A stretch of 64,000 nt of DNA from Segatella copri (GCF_949820605.1 NZ_CATKVU010000006.1:1906501-1970500), one strand, 5' to 3'. Positions 27,424 through 38,910 are shown, counted from the stretch's first letter. Notes: generated by a model from the sequence alone, not told the origin. Numbers and translations are program-made.

Positions 27424-28392
27424 CTAGCTTCTCATCAGCTCCAAAACCGTCTCCACCTTTTTCTCCATTGGCTGCAATGCATCTACCCAATGGATAGTAA
27501 AGCCTCTGCGCTCCATACCTCTGAACCACGTCATCTGCCTTTTGGCAAACTGATGGATTGCAATTTCCAGACCGCGATACATCTCATCGTATGAAGTCTT
27601 ACCGATCACATATTCTGTAATAAACTTATATTCCAAACCATAATAGATGAGATTTTCGGCAGGAATACCACGATCTAGCAGTCCCTTGATTTCATCTACC
27701 ATTCCCTCATCCAATCGCTGTTTCAGTCTCCGTGAAATTTTCTCCCTTCTTGCGTCCCGGTCTATGCTGACACCGATAATCAGCGAATCAACCGCAGGGA
27801 GTTCACGTTCGGGCATCGGATGCTCCAGATTATAGCTTTCAATCTCTATCGCCCGGATAGCTCGCTGTGCTGTATCCACGTCTGTGCGATTGTGCATATT
27901 AGAACCCGTTTTCGCCTTCAGCTCTTTCAGTATCAGCGTAAGTTCCTCTAAACTCTTATGAGCCAATGACTCACGGAGTTCCGGGTTCTGCGGAACAGGT
28001 GAGAGATGATAACCTTTCAGCACCGACTCAATATAGAGTCCTGTGCCTCCACATAATATCGGAAATGCCCCTCTCTTCTGAATATCCTGATAGGCATCAT
28101 AAAAATCCTGCTGATATTCAAAGAGATTATATTTCGTACCAGGCTCACAGATGTCAATGAGGTGATAAGGTATCTGCTTGCCATGAATGGTATAGTCAGC
28201 CAGATCCTTACCCGTACCTATATCCATGCCGCGATATACCTGCCGGCTGTCAGCACTAATGATTTCAGCGCCATTGGCAGGGGTACCCGACAAATGGGCA
28301 CCCAGGCTATTGATCCTGGCTGCAAGAGCGGCAGCAAGACTCGTCTTACCACTCGCCGTAGGTCCCAATATGGTTATCATCGAATATTTCAT
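27424..28392 (-). CDS. miaA: tRNA dimethylallyltransferase
   Basis: Adds a dimethylallyl group to A37 of tRNAs reading UNN codons. The 322-residue product has the P-loop GPTASGKT at residues 10-17, ISADSRQVYRGMDIGTGK near 45-62, and ILCGGTGLYIESVLKGY near 113. Length matches the family. The -7 box ends only 5 nt before the ATG at 28392, so the mRNA is predicted leaderless; an alternative start at residue 5 (28380) would leave a leader of about 12 nt. Confidence 0.95.
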   Translation of the reverse strand: MKYSMITILGPTASGKTSLAAALAARINSLGAHLSGTPANGAEIISADSRQVYRGMDIGTGKDLADYTIHGKQIPYHLIDICEPGTKYNLFEYQQDFYDAYQDIQKRGAFPILCGGTGLYIESVLKGYHLSPVPQNPELRESLAHKSLEELTLILKELKAKTGSNMHNRTDVDTAQRAIRAIEIESYNLEHPMPERELPAVDSLIIGVSIDRDARREKISRRLKQRLDEGMVDEIKGLLDRGIPAENLIYYGLEYKFITEYVIGKTSYDEMYRGLEIAIHQFAKRQMTWFRGMERRGFTIHWVDALQPMEKKVETVLELMRS

Positions 28393-28396
28393 GCCG

Positions 28397-28427
28397 CAAA
28401 GTTAAATGAAATTATTGAGAAAACAAA
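28397..28427 (-). promoter_or_regulatory. Promoter of miaA
   Basis: On the minus strand, -33 TTTG (28424-28427) and -7 TAACTTTG (28397-28404) are 19 bp apart. The expected start site is at or next to the first base of the start codon. Confidence 0.75.
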
Positions 28428-28454
28428 ATAAAATGAAAAGAAATTCTCACTTAT

Positions 28455-28496
28455 AAAAACAAAAAGCCGTCCAGCATTGAAAAAATGCTGGACGGC
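28455..28496 (-). terminator. Terminator of gapA
   Basis: GCCGTCCAGCAT (28466-28477) pairs perfectly with ATGCTGGACGGC (28485-28496); the minus strand then runs into a T-rich tract. Confidence 0.88.
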
Positions 28497-28525
28497 CATA
28501 TACTTAATCGTTAAGAGGCAACGAA

Positions 28526-29569
<1,044 letters not shown>

Positions 29570-29678
29570 TTAAATTAAAAGTTTAATAAAATTACCTTTT
29601 TACTGCTTTCAAGCGTTCATCCGATGCTGAAACATTCAAACTTTTACGCCTTAGAGCATTTTTTCTTCTTTTCGAGCG

Positions 29679-29706
29679 CAAAGTTACTAATTTTTTTCTA
29701 ACTTTG
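29679..29706. promoter_or_regulatory. Overlapping divergent promoters, gapA and possibly mscL
   Basis: On the minus strand -7 TAACTTTG is at 29679-29686, with a TTG at 29707-29709 in the -33 place, and serves gapA with a leader of about 115 nt. On the plus strand TAACTTTG is at 29699-29706 and would give mscL a leader of about 200 nt, but no plus-strand -33 TTTG is seen. The gap 29558-29909 otherwise shows nothing recognised. Confidence 0.6.
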
Positions 29707-29909
29707 CAACCAGAATGAGTATTAAATAAGTTAAAAAAGAATATTAGAGTTTTAATATTGGCATTATTTTCACTCATTACATGCCATACTGACAACTCCA
29801 TATTGCAAAAAGCAAAGGAAAAACTCAGCATCCTATACCTTATTATATACATAAGAAAAGAGAAAAAGAAAAACAATCAAACTATAGTTATAATTAAAAA
29901 GATAAAAGT

Positions 29910-30338
29910 ATGAGTAAATTTTTGAATGAATTCAAGGAATTCGCCATGCGTGGCAATGTGCTCGACATGGCTGTCGGTGTTATCATCGGTGGTGCCTTTG
30001 GCAAAATCGTAAGCTCTGTTGTTGATGACGTCATCATGCCTCCTATAGGATGGCTGATTGGCGGCGTGAATTTCGCCGACCTCAAACTCACCCTACCTAC
30101 CGTCAATGTAGCGGGTGAGGAACTGAAGGCGGCTACCATCAACTATGGCAACTTCCTCCAGACCTGTTTCGACTTCCTCATCGTTGCCTTCTGTATCTTC
30201 ATGCTCATCAAGGTGGTGAACAAGATTTCCAAGAAGAAGGAAGAGGAAAAACCGGCAGAAGCTCCTAAGGCTCCGGAGCCAAGCAATGAAGAAAAACTTC
30301 TCATGGAAATACGTGATCTCCTGAAGAACCAGAAATAA
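29910..30338 (+). CDS. mscL: Large-conductance mechanosensitive channel
   Basis: Opens under hypo-osmotic membrane tension. The 142-residue product has the MscL N-terminal helix ([20 protein letters not shown]), TM1 (about 18-45, [20 protein letters not shown]), a periplasmic loop, TM2 (about 78-100, [18 protein letters not shown]) and a charged C-terminal bundle with [15 protein letters not shown]. Length is normal. It is convergent with guaA and shares a terminator with it. Confidence 0.96.
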   Translation: MSKFLNEFKEFAMRGNVLDMAVGVIIGGAFGKIVSSVVDDVIMPPIGWLIGGVNFADLKLTLPTVNVAGEELKAATINYGNFLQTCFDFLIVAFCIFMLIKVVNKISKKKEEEKPAEAPKAPEPSNEEKLLMEIRDLLKNQK

Positions 30339-30343
30339 GAATA

Positions 30344-30380
30344 AAAAAAAAGTCACCCTCTTTGAAGGCGACTTTTTTAT
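30344..30380. terminator. Bidirectional terminator between mscL and guaA
   Basis: AAAAAAGTC-CC pairs with GG-GACTTTTTT around 30346-30377 with small internal bulges. A-run and T-run flank it, so it can act on both strands. Confidence 0.75.
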
Positions 30381-30385
30381 TCTGT

Positions 30386-31996
30386 TTATTCCCACTCAAT
30401 TGTCGAAGGTGGTTTTGAAGAGATGTCATAACATACACGGTTTACACCCTTCACCTTATTAATAATCTCATTACTTACCTTAGCCATGAAATCATAAGGA
30501 AGATGTGCCCAGTCAGCAGTCATCGCATCAGTACTGGTTACAGCACGCAAGGCAACCGGGTGCTCGTATGTACGCTCATCACCCATCACACCTACTGAAC
30601 GGACAGTAGAAAGCAATACGGTACCAGCCTGCCAGATCTGATCGTAGAGAGAAACCTCAATCTCACCATTCTGCATGTCAGCAGGAACACCGGCAGCCAG
30701 GACGCGGCGAGCTTCCTCACCACTCAACTTCACCTTGTACTCACGCAAGCCACGGATATAGATATCATCTGCATCCTGGAGAATGCGTACCTTCTCAGGG
30801 GTGATATCACCCAAGATACGGACAGCCAAACCAGGACCAGGGAATGGATGACGGGTAATCAGGTGCTCAGGCATACCCATAGAGCGACCTACACGGCGAA
30901 CCTCATCCTTGAACAACCACTTCAAAGGCTCACACAACTGAAGGTTCATCTCCTTAGGAAGACCACCTACGTTGTGATGACTCTTGATCACCTTACCGGT
31001 GATATTCAAGCTCTCGATACGGTCAGGATAGATGGTACCCTGAGCCAACCACTTGGCACCAGTTTGCTTTTTAGCCTCAGCATTGAAAACCTCCACGAAG
31101 TCGCGGCCGATAATCTTACGCTTCTTCTCAGGGTCAGTAACACCAGCCAGGTCAGCAAAGAACTTCTCTGATGCATCCACGCCGATTACATTCAAGCCCA
31201 AACACTTGTAGTCTTCCATCACGTCACGGAACTCATTCTTGCGCAACATACCATGATCTACGAAGATACAGGTAAGGTTCTTACCGATAGCCTTGTTCAG
31301 GAGAACGGCAGCCACACTGGAGTCAACACCGCCAGAAAGACCGAGGATAACCTTATCGTCGCCCAACTGTTCCTTCAACTCAGCAACTGTTGTCTCAACA
31401 AAAGAGTCAGCACTCCAGTCCTGCTTACTTCCGCAGATATCAACCACGAAGTTCTTCAAGAGCTGTGTACCCTGCAAAGAGTGGAACACCTCTGGGTGGA
31501 ACTGTACTGCCCATACAGGCTGTTTGGTAGAAGCATAAGCAGCATACTTCACATTAGCAGTAGAAGCGATGCACTTGTAATCATCAGGGATAGCAGTGAT
31601 GGTATCACCATGGCTCATCCAAACCTGAGAGTTCTCGATGAATCCCTTGAACAAAGGATTCTCCTTATCGAAATGCTCCAAGTTGGCACGACCATACTCA
31701 CGGCTGTCAGCAGCCTCCACCTTACCGCCCTGGGCGTAAGAGAGGAACTGAGCACCATAGCAGATGCCGAGTACAGGAATGCGACCGATAAACTGGCTCA
31801 GATCTACCTTGAAAGCTTCCGGATCATGAACGGAATAAGGGCTACCGCTCAAGATGACACCAATGACAGATGGGTCATCCTTCGGAAACTTGTTGTAAGG
31901 CATGATCTCGCAGAAGGTATCGAGTTCACGGACACGACGGCCGATGAGCTGTGTGGTCTGTGAACCGAAATCCAAAATAATAATCTTCTGTTGCAT
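30386..31996 (-). CDS. guaA: GMP synthase (glutamine-hydrolysing)
   Basis: Makes GMP from XMP using glutamine. The 536-residue product has a class I glutamine amidotransferase domain (about 1-190; nucleophile Cys in [11 protein letters not shown] near residue 79, HPEVFHS near 168), an ATP-pyrophosphatase domain ([10 protein letters not shown] near 222) and the C-terminal dimerisation domain ending PPSTIEWE. Slightly longer than E. coli GuaA (525). It follows the MurU-like gene on the same strand after 73 nt containing an A/T inverted repeat; no clear promoter was found in that gap. Confidence 0.97.
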   Translation of the reverse strand: MQQKIIILDFGSQTTQLIGRRVRELDTFCEIMPYNKFPKDDPSVIGVILSGSPYSVHDPEAFKVDLSQFIGRIPVLGICYGAQFLSYAQGGKVEAADSREYGRANLEHFDKENPLFKGFIENSQVWMSHGDTITAIPDDYKCIASTANVKYAAYASTKQPVWAVQFHPEVFHSLQGTQLLKNFVVDICGSKQDWSADSFVETTVAELKEQLGDDKVILGLSGGVDSSVAAVLLNKAIGKNLTCIFVDHGMLRKNEFRDVMEDYKCLGLNVIGVDASEKFFADLAGVTDPEKKRKIIGRDFVEVFNAEAKKQTGAKWLAQGTIYPDRIESLNITGKVIKSHHNVGGLPKEMNLQLCEPLKWLFKDEVRRVGRSMGMPEHLITRHPFPGPGLAVRILGDITPEKVRILQDADDIYIRGLREYKVKLSGEEARRVLAAGVPADMQNGEIEVSLYDQIWQAGTVLLSTVRSVGVMGDERTYEHPVALRAVTSTDAMTADWAHLPYDFMAKVSNEIINKVKGVNRVCYDISSKPPSTIEWE

Positions 31997-32025
31997 AATA
32001 TCTAATTTTAATTTACAGTTTACAA

Positions 32026-32084
32026 TTTATAGTTTATAGTAATCTTGCTATACGGCATACCGCTATTAACTATAAACTATTAAC
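32026..32084. repeat. A/T-rich inverted repeat at the end of the MurU-like gene
   Basis: TAGTTTATAGTAAT near 32029 is nearly complementary to ATTAACTATAAACTA near 32065, with one extra base. It overlaps the stop codon of the upstream minus-strand gene and may be a processing or attenuation hairpin before guaA. Confidence 0.4.
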
Positions 32085-32819
32085 TAACGATTCCAGGAAT
32101 GCTTCCGCCTCTTTCAGCGTCTCCTGCTTTCCCACATCCATCAGCTTGAGGTCGTTCTTTACATATCCCTCTATGCGCACCTTGTCGCAATGCTTCAGAT
32201 AGAAGTCCATGATAGGGAACTTGTCCGGTTCCTCCTCCATCAATGGAAAGAGCGATGGGGCAACCATATGAATGCCCGAGAAAGCATACATCTTATAATC
32301 TTTGGGATTGAGATCAGGATAAGGACTCTTCACCTCGCCCGTTTCTATATTCGTCCATCCCACCAGTCGCATGCTGTCATCAAAGAGCAGATAACGCTTG
32401 GTCTTGCGTTCGCTCACCATCAGGCGGGCAGCAATCATATCCCTGCTCTCCATCTGGTAGAATTTCTTCAGATCTACATTACTCAGAATATCAACGTTGT
32501 GGATTAGAATAGGCTCTGACTGGTTGAAGAGCGGCCATGCCTTCCGGATACCTCCACCCGTTTCGAGCAGCTTTTCACTCTCATCACTGATACGGATGTC
32601 CATACCGAAGTTGTCATGTGCTCTGAGATAATCGATAATTTGTTGGGAGAAATGATGCACGTTCACTACAATGCGAGTGAAACCGGCATCCTTCAACTGA
32701 AAGATGACACGTTTGAGCAAAGGTTCTCCCCCGACACTTACCAGAGCCTTCGGAATGCGGTCGGTAAGTGGCTTAAGGCGAGTGCCCAAACCTGCTGCGA
32801 ATATCATTGCTTGCATCAT
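32070..32819 (-). CDS. Sugar-1-phosphate nucleotidyltransferase, MurU-like
   Basis: Probably uridylylates a sugar-1-phosphate; MurU makes UDP-MurNAc in cell-wall recycling. The 249-residue product has the nucleotidyltransferase signature AAGLGTRLKPLTDRIPKAL (residues 8-26), VNVHHFSQQI, and HNVDILSNVD (metal-binding Asp near 109). Alternative starts exist at residues 2 and 4. It lies 76 nt after a kinase-RapZ fusion gene on the same strand, the order expected for the AmgK-MurU anomeric-kinase route. It also has its own promoter at 32849-32880. The MurNAc substrate is inferred from this neighbour and not proved. Confidence 0.75.
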   Translation of the reverse strand: MMQAMIFAAGLGTRLKPLTDRIPKALVSVGGEPLLKRVIFQLKDAGFTRIVVNVHHFSQQIIDYLRAHDNFGMDIRISDESEKLLETGGGIRKAWPLFNQSEPILIHNVDILSNVDLKKFYQMESRDMIAARLMVSERKTKRYLLFDDSMRLVGWTNIETGEVKSPYPDLNPKDYKMYAFSGIHMVAPSLFPLMEEEPDKFPIMDFYLKHCDKVRIEGYVKNDLKLMDVGKQETLKEAEAFLESLVNSL

Positions 32820-32848
32820 TGCTAAATAGCTATTTTAAAATGTGCGTG

Positions 32849-32880
32849 CAAATTTACTAACTTTTTGCGAGATAGCCAAA
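32849..32880 (-). promoter_or_regulatory. Promoter of the MurU-like gene
   Basis: On the minus strand, -33 TTTG (32877-32880) and -7 TAAATTTG (32849-32856) are 20 bp apart, in the 76-nt gap downstream of the kinase-RapZ gene. Confidence 0.6.
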
Positions 32881-32895
32881 TTTGCACGCTATTTT

Positions 32896-34443
32896 CTATT
32901 GTTTTGCCGGCAAAACCTGTTCAATATGCTGTTCACGATGACAAATCTGCACTTCTACACCAAACTTCCGGTGAATATGTTCGGCAAGATGCTGCGCAGA
33001 ATATACACTGCGATGCTGACCGCCTGTACATCCGAAACAGAACATCAGAGAGGTGAAACCACGCTGCATGTAGCGGTTTACATGATGGTCGGCAAGTGCA
33101 TAGACATGATCCAGGAACTTCAATATCTCACCATCATCCTCCAGGAATCGGATAACAGGCTCATCCAGACCCGTCAACTTCTTATAAGGCTCGTATCTGC
33201 CAGGGTTATGGGTACTTCTGCAGTCGAAGACATAACCTCCACCATTGCCCGACGGATCCTCTGGAATGCCCTTACGGAAAGAAAAACTATACACTCTTAC
33301 CACCAGCGGTCCCTTACCATCATATTTAGAATAGGTGGCAGGTCCGTCCTGCGGATGCGCACGATAGATATTGTTGTCGGTAGTCTTATAGCCGTCTGCA
33401 CGACTCAGCGCCACACTCTCTATCACCTTGAACTGTGGCAATTCGGTCAGTCTTCTCAACATATCCATCATATAAGGATAAGGGAATACCTTGTCTCCCA
33501 TTTTCAGAAGATCGCGTAAATTCTGGATAGCCGGCGGAATGCTGTCAATGAAATGCTTCTTGCGCTCGAAATAACCACGGAATCCATAGGCACCCAACAC
33601 TTGCAAGGTACGGAAGAGCACAAAAAGACTCAACCGATTTACAAAATGTCGCACCGTAGGTACCTCGGTATAATGTTTCAATGACTGGTAGTATTCCCAA
33701 ACCAGTTCTCTGCGCAGTTTGAACGGATACTTAGCAGATGCCTGCCAGAGGAATGAGGCCAGATCATAATAAAATGGTCCCTTTCGGCCACCCTGAAAAT
33801 CAATAAAGTATGGATTTCCCTTATCATCCAGCATGATGTTGCGCGCCTGAAAATCGCGATAAAGGAAACAATCCATCGGTTCTGATGTCAGATCCTTGGC
33901 AAAAAGCCGGAAGTTGGCTTCGAGCTTCAGTTCGTGAAAATCCAAATCGGTAGGCTTCAGGAAACAATACTTGAAGTAGTTGAGGTCGAAGAGTACACTG
34001 TCTACATCGAATTCTGGCTGCGGATAGCAGTTCTGCCAATCCAATCCTCTTGCACCGCGAATCTGGATATTCGGAAGTTCACGAATGGTTTTCTTAAGGA
34101 GTTCCTTCTCTTTCTGATTGTAACGTCCGCCCGCATCTCGTCCGCCCTTGATGGCATCGAAAAGCGAAGTACCGCCAAGGTCTGTCTGAAGATAGCAGAG
34201 TTCATCATCGCTCACCGCCAGAATCTGGGGAACAGGCAACTGTCTGAGCTGGAAATGCTGAGCCAGATATACAAAGGCATGATCCTCATCACGACTGGTT
34301 CCTATCACACCAATTACCGTATCACCATCATGCCCAATGATACGGAAATACTGCCGGTTACTCCCCTGCCCTGCCAATTTTATGACATCCGCCGGTTCTT
34401 CACCCGCCCATTTTTTATATAAATCAATCAGCTTTTCCATCAT
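32896..34443 (-). CDS. Aminoglycoside-phosphotransferase-like sugar kinase fused to a RapZ C-terminal domain
   Basis: The 515-residue product joins two domains. Residues about 10-330 form an APH/choline-kinase fold like the anomeric sugar kinase AmgK: GQGSNRQYFRI (P-loop-like), CFLYRDFQARNIMLDD (catalytic Brenner motif, Asp near residue 205) and YFIDFQGGRKGPFYYDLAS (metal Asp). Residues about 380-510 match the RapZ C-terminal domain: VFDCRSTHNPGRYEPYKKL, TGLDEPVIRFLE and FGCTGGQHRSV (471-480). RapZ in enterobacteria senses glucosamine-6-phosphate; the RapZ N-terminal ATPase is missing here. The MurU-like gene is downstream and a small membrane protein gene overlaps the start by 20 nt. A role in amino-sugar or MurNAc recycling is inferred. 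Confidence 0.82.
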   Translation of the reverse strand: MMEKLIDLYKKWAGEEPADVIKLAGQGSNRQYFRIIGHDGDTVIGVIGTSRDEDHAFVYLAQHFQLRQLPVPQILAVSDDELCYLQTDLGGTSLFDAIKGGRDAGGRYNQKEKELLKKTIRELPNIQIRGARGLDWQNCYPQPEFDVDSVLFDLNYFKYCFLKPTDLDFHELKLEANFRLFAKDLTSEPMDCFLYRDFQARNIMLDDKGNPYFIDFQGGRKGPFYYDLASFLWQASAKYPFKLRRELVWEYYQSLKHYTEVPTVRHFVNRLSLFVLFRTLQVLGAYGFRGYFERKKHFIDSIPPAIQNLRDLLKMGDKVFPYPYMMDMLRRLTELPQFKVIESVALSRADGYKTTDNNIYRAHPQDGPATYSKYDGKGPLVVRVYSFSFRKGIPEDPSGNGGGYVFDCRSTHNPGRYEPYKKLTGLDEPVIRFLEDDGEILKFLDHVYALADHHVNRYMQRGFTSLMFCFGCTGGQHRSVYSAQHLAEHIHRKFGVEVQICHREQHIEQVLPAKQ

Positions 34444-34639
34444 TATTCAGTTTACGTCGTTTCCGATCATCATCAATCTTCTGTGCGAAGTTATCTCCGA
34501 TAAAGAGAAGCAATAAGATACCCAGCGTAGTAAGGAACGAGTTTGTAGTAGTCATTCCCAACTCTGCCTTTGTAATATAAATGAGTCCTCCGATAACAAT
34601 CAGAAAGACCACTGCTTTTTTCCAATCAATATTGTTCAT
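34424..34639 (-). CDS. Small two-helix membrane protein, function unknown
   Basis: A 71-residue product with two hydrophobic segments (about 9-24, AVVFLIVIGGLIYITK, and 33-50, NSFLTTLGILLLLFIGDN) and a charged basic tail (KIDDDRKRRKLNN). I do not recognise a family. It has its own promoter (34663-34693) and its last 20 nt overlap the start of the kinase-RapZ gene in another frame, which suggests translational coupling and a related job in the envelope. Confidence 0.65.
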   Translation of the reverse strand: MNNIDWKKAVVFLIVIGGLIYITKAELGMTTTNSFLTTLGILLLLFIGDNFAQKIDDDRKRRKLNNDGKAD

Positions 34640-34662
34640 GCTATGAATTTTCTATTATGCTG

Positions 34663-34693
34663 CAAAATTACACAATTAAATTGAGAAAACAAA
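34663..34693 (-). promoter_or_regulatory. Promoter of the small membrane protein / kinase-RapZ operon
   Basis: On the minus strand, -33 TTTG (34690-34693) and -7 TAATTTTG (34663-34670) are 19 bp apart; the start codon is 23 nt downstream. Confidence 0.7.
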
Positions 34694-34699
34694 ATAAAA

Positions 34700-34825
34700 A
34701 CAAAAAAAAATCGGATGTCTCACGACAACCGATTTCCAAAAACAAACTACTTAAAAACTAATCTACTAAAACAAATCAAAAAAATATCTTTGCCATCCCT
34801 TCGGATGATACTTTCTTTTATTTAC
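34700..34825 (-). ncRNA. Candidate small RNA with own promoter and terminator
   Basis: On the minus strand a promoter (-33 TTTG 34858-34861, -7 TAACTTTG 34830-34837, 20 bp apart) is followed after about 100 nt by a hairpin, AAATCGG / CCGATTT around 34709-34735, and a long T-run. In between there is a small hairpin CATCC-GAAG-GGATG (near 34797-34810) and no open frame of note. This arrangement fits a small RNA of about 110-125 nt; it could also be an attenuated leader of the membrane-protein operon downstream. Confidence 0.5.
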
Positions 34826-34829
34826 GATG

Positions 34830-34861
34830 CAAAGTTACAAAAAAAGATTATTCGAACCAAA
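34830..34861 (-). promoter_or_regulatory. Promoter of the candidate small RNA
   Basis: TTTG at 34858-34861 and TAACTTTG at 34830-34837 on the minus strand, 20 bp apart, in a gap with no other gene start within 190 nt. Confidence 0.6.
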
Positions 34862-34892
34862 TAATTTTGCTATTTTTTGCATCTTTATGACT

Positions 34893-34939
34893 AAAAAAAC
34901 AAAAAAATAGGGATAATTCGCTGAGAATCACCCCTATTT
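34893..34939 (-). terminator. Terminator of groEL
   Basis: AAATAGGG (34905-34912) pairs with CCCTATTT (34932-34939), with inner pairing of ATAATTC and GAATCAC; the minus strand continues into TTTTTTTG. Confidence 0.82.
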
Positions 34940-35004
34940 GATATTTTCGCTTTGCAAACTCGCTGTCTTACGATGTGCTTTGTTTGCTCAAATTATTCAT
35001 CTAA

Positions 35005-36645
<1,641 letters not shown>

Positions 36646-36711
36646 CTAATAATGTTTAAATAAATATCAGCAAAAAGTTTTTTTACCTTTTTACTTTTTT
36701 ACCTTTAAGAA

Positions 36712-36984
36712 TTACTCTTCTACTACAGCGAGTACATCGCTCTGACGCATCATGATATATTTAGTACCATCGAATTCGAGTTCTGTGCCAGCATACTTAC
36801 CATAGAGTACGGTATCACCTTCTTTGAGAATCATCTCTTCGTCTTTCGTACCCTTACCTGTAGCAACGACCTTACCACGCTGTGGTTTCTCTTTTGCTGT
36901 ATCAGGGATAATAATTCCACCTACTTTTTCTTCAGCTGGTGCAGGAAGTACCAGCACTCTGTCTGCTAATGGTTTAATGTTCAT
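36712..36984 (-). CDS. groES: Co-chaperonin GroES (Hsp10)
   Basis: Caps the GroEL chamber. The 90-residue product begins [20 protein letters not shown], contains the mobile loop ([17 protein letters not shown]) and ends [16 protein letters not shown]. First gene of the groES-groEL operon. The promoter is not clear: between the upstream terminator and the start (36985-37055) no TAnnTTTG box is visible, so a heat-shock-type promoter of other sequence is likely. No CIRCE inverted repeat was seen. Confidence 0.97.
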   Translation of the reverse strand: MNIKPLADRVLVLPAPAEEKVGGIIIPDTAKEKPQRGKVVATGKGTKDEEMILKEGDTVLYGKYAGTELEFDGTKYIMMRQSDVLAVVEE

Positions 36985-37059
36985 GATTCTATAATATTTT
37001 AATTGTTATACATTTATTTTGCCAACAGGTATTGCTACCCGTCACTCCGACGATATACG

Positions 37060-37101
37060 AAAAACGTGCCAAAGCATCCATACTGACACTTTGACACGTT
37101 T
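37060..37101 (-). terminator. Terminator between the guanylyltransferase gene and groES
   Basis: On the minus strand AAACGTGTCAAAG (from 37101 down) pairs with CTTTGGCACGTTT (one G-U pair), followed by TT. It separates manC transcription from groES. Confidence 0.7.
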
Positions 37102-37134
37102 AAATACTGACATTATATCACAAAAACTTGTGTT

Positions 37135-38478
37135 TTATTTCATTTTCCACTGATAATCGAATCTTTCAATATCCTCCTCAACCAGTGGATTACCATTCTG
37201 AACTTCGATGAAAGTCAGCTGTGTAATCGCCTTGATGGCATGATAATGCTCCAGAGGAATCACCACGGTATCACCAGCCTTCACATGTTTCTCCTCACCA
37301 TCAAGTACAAAGATGCCCTCACCTTCTACGAATGTCCACACCTCTGAACGATGGTGATGAAGCTGATAACTGATATTCTTACCTGGCTTCAAGGTAATAC
37401 TCTTGGTGAGCGAATGATTGCCGTCAGCATACTCAGAATCGTCAATCACCCGATAAGTACCCCACCTTCTTTCCTCATACATCGGACGCGGAGTAAGATG
37501 TTCTACCGCCTTCTTGATGTCCTCGGAATATTTCTTTGCACAGACGAAGATGCCATCAGGACTCGCTGCAACAACAGCATCCTTCAAGCCATCCACATAC
37601 AGAGGCAACTGGAGTTCGTTGATGACATGCGTATTCTCGCAATGACTTCCCATCACCGCATTACCAATGCTGGCATGGTGCAGCTCATCAGTGAGTGTAT
37701 TCCAGGTACCCAGGTCCTTCCATTCACCATTAAACGGTACTACCGCTACCGATTCAGCCTTCTCCGCCACCTCGTAGTCGAAAGAGATTTTTGGAAATTC
37801 GCTATATCTTGCACGAGTATCTTCAAAGTTCTCACTCTGCATATACTTACGTACAATCTGCATCATATAGCCCAAACGGAAAGCGAAGACACCACCATTC
37901 CAGTAAGCACCCTCCTCCAGGAGTTTCTCTGCTGTAGGCACATCCGGTTTCTCGGTAAATCTCTTCACTATCTGATACTTCTCTCCTTCAGCAAAAGGAA
38001 CCACATAACCATATTTTGCACTTGGATAAGTAGGTTTGATACCCATCAGCACGAGGTCGGCGACGTTTTTCTCCACACATTCCACCATACGGGCTATGGT
38101 ATGGAAATATTCCAACTCGGTATAAGGATCACAAGGCATAATAACCACAACCTCATCATCCTCACATTTCTTCTTCAGTTTCAGATAACTTGCAGCTAAA
38201 GCGATAGCAGGGAAAGTATCACGCCTCTCCGGTTCGGTAACCACAGAAACCCGCTCTCCCAGCTGGTTCTGGATGATATCCAGCTGACTGGCGTTTGTAG
38301 CAAGCGTAATATCGTTGGTCAGATTTGCTTCCTGAGCCTGACGTACCACGCGCTGAACCATACTTTCCATCTCCCCATTCTCCTTTTCGAGCAATGGCAA
38401 GAACTGTTTGCTTCTAGCATTATTGCTAAGTGGCCAGAGCCTTTTACCCGAGCCACCCGATAATAAAATTAATTGCAT
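37135..38478 (-). CDS. Mannose-1-phosphate guanylyltransferase with cupin (mannose-6-phosphate isomerase type II) domain
   Basis: Makes GDP-mannose for surface polysaccharides; the cupin may also give isomerase activity. The 447-residue product opens with LLSGGSGKRLWPLSNNARSK (nucleotide-binding signature), has EKPDVPTAEKLLEEG and WNGGVFAFR of the transferase domain (about 1-280), then a cupin domain (about 330-435; LHHHRSEVWTFVEGEG and AGDTVVIPLEHYHAI). It is divergent from the exopolysaccharide priming transferase at 38911, which supports a shared role. Promoter at 38613-38643. Confidence 0.9.
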   Translation of the reverse strand: MQLILLSGGSGKRLWPLSNNARSKQFLPLLEKENGEMESMVQRVVRQAQEANLTNDITLATNASQLDIIQNQLGERVSVVTEPERRDTFPAIALAASYLKLKKKCEDDEVVVIMPCDPYTELEYFHTIARMVECVEKNVADLVLMGIKPTYPSAKYGYVVPFAEGEKYQIVKRFTEKPDVPTAEKLLEEGAYWNGGVFAFRLGYMMQIVRKYMQSENFEDTRARYSEFPKISFDYEVAEKAESVAVVPFNGEWKDLGTWNTLTDELHHASIGNAVMGSHCENTHVINELQLPLYVDGLKDAVVAASPDGIFVCAKKYSEDIKKAVEHLTPRPMYEERRWGTYRVIDDSEYADGNHSLTKSITLKPGKNISYQLHHHRSEVWTFVEGEGIFVLDGEEKHVKAGDTVVIPLEHYHAIKAITQLTFIEVQNGNPLVEEDIERFDYQWKMK

Positions 38479-38612
38479 ATTATTACTATCTAAATCGTTT
38501 ATTGTTCATACTTGAGATTTCACAAATTAACAGTGAGAGACTGCATCACATCAGGAGTTTACCCCCAGTACCAACAGGTCTCAAAGAAGATTCATCCGTG
38601 ATAATCCGGCTG

Positions 38613-38643
38613 CAAAAGTACGTTTTTCTTTTGAGACCACCAA
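38613..38643 (-). promoter_or_regulatory. Promoter of the guanylyltransferase gene
   Basis: On the minus strand -7 TACTTTTG is at 38613-38620 with a TTG at 38641-38643, 20 bp upstream. The leader is about 130 nt. Confidence 0.65.
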
Positions 38644-38747
38644 GCAATTTCTAAAAAAACTACCTATTTCATATAAAAATACCTAGATATACGCAAGAAA
38701 GTAAAAAGGAAGAAAAAACATCATTTAAACAGATTAAAAACAAGAAA

Positions 38748-38777
38748 AGCTGGTTCAAGCTGGTTCATGTTGGTCTA
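38748..38777. repeat. Tandem 10-bp repeat in the polysaccharide intergenic region
   Basis: AGCTGGTTCA occurs at 38748-38757 and 38758-38767, followed by the degenerate third copy TGTTGGTCTA (38768-38777). It stands 49 bp before the -7 box of the downstream gene, TACCTTTG at 38826-38833, a good place for an activator. The rest of 38479-38910 shows only A/T-rich sequence and the two promoters. Confidence 0.5.
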
Positions 38778-38910
38778 TTTCGATATTTTTTTGCTGATTT
38801 ATTTCCGATTTTCAACTATTATTATTACCTTTGCGACCAAATATCATTTAAGCATACCTCAAACAACTTAAAGATATATAAATAACTAGGAGTATAATAA
38901 ACATAAGCAA

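Noticed and set aside
37080..37112. Direct repeats ATACTGACA before groES as a heat-shock operator
   Set aside because: One copy is in the loop of the upstream terminator and the other just outside it; neither is near the groES start, so terminator structure explains the sequence better.
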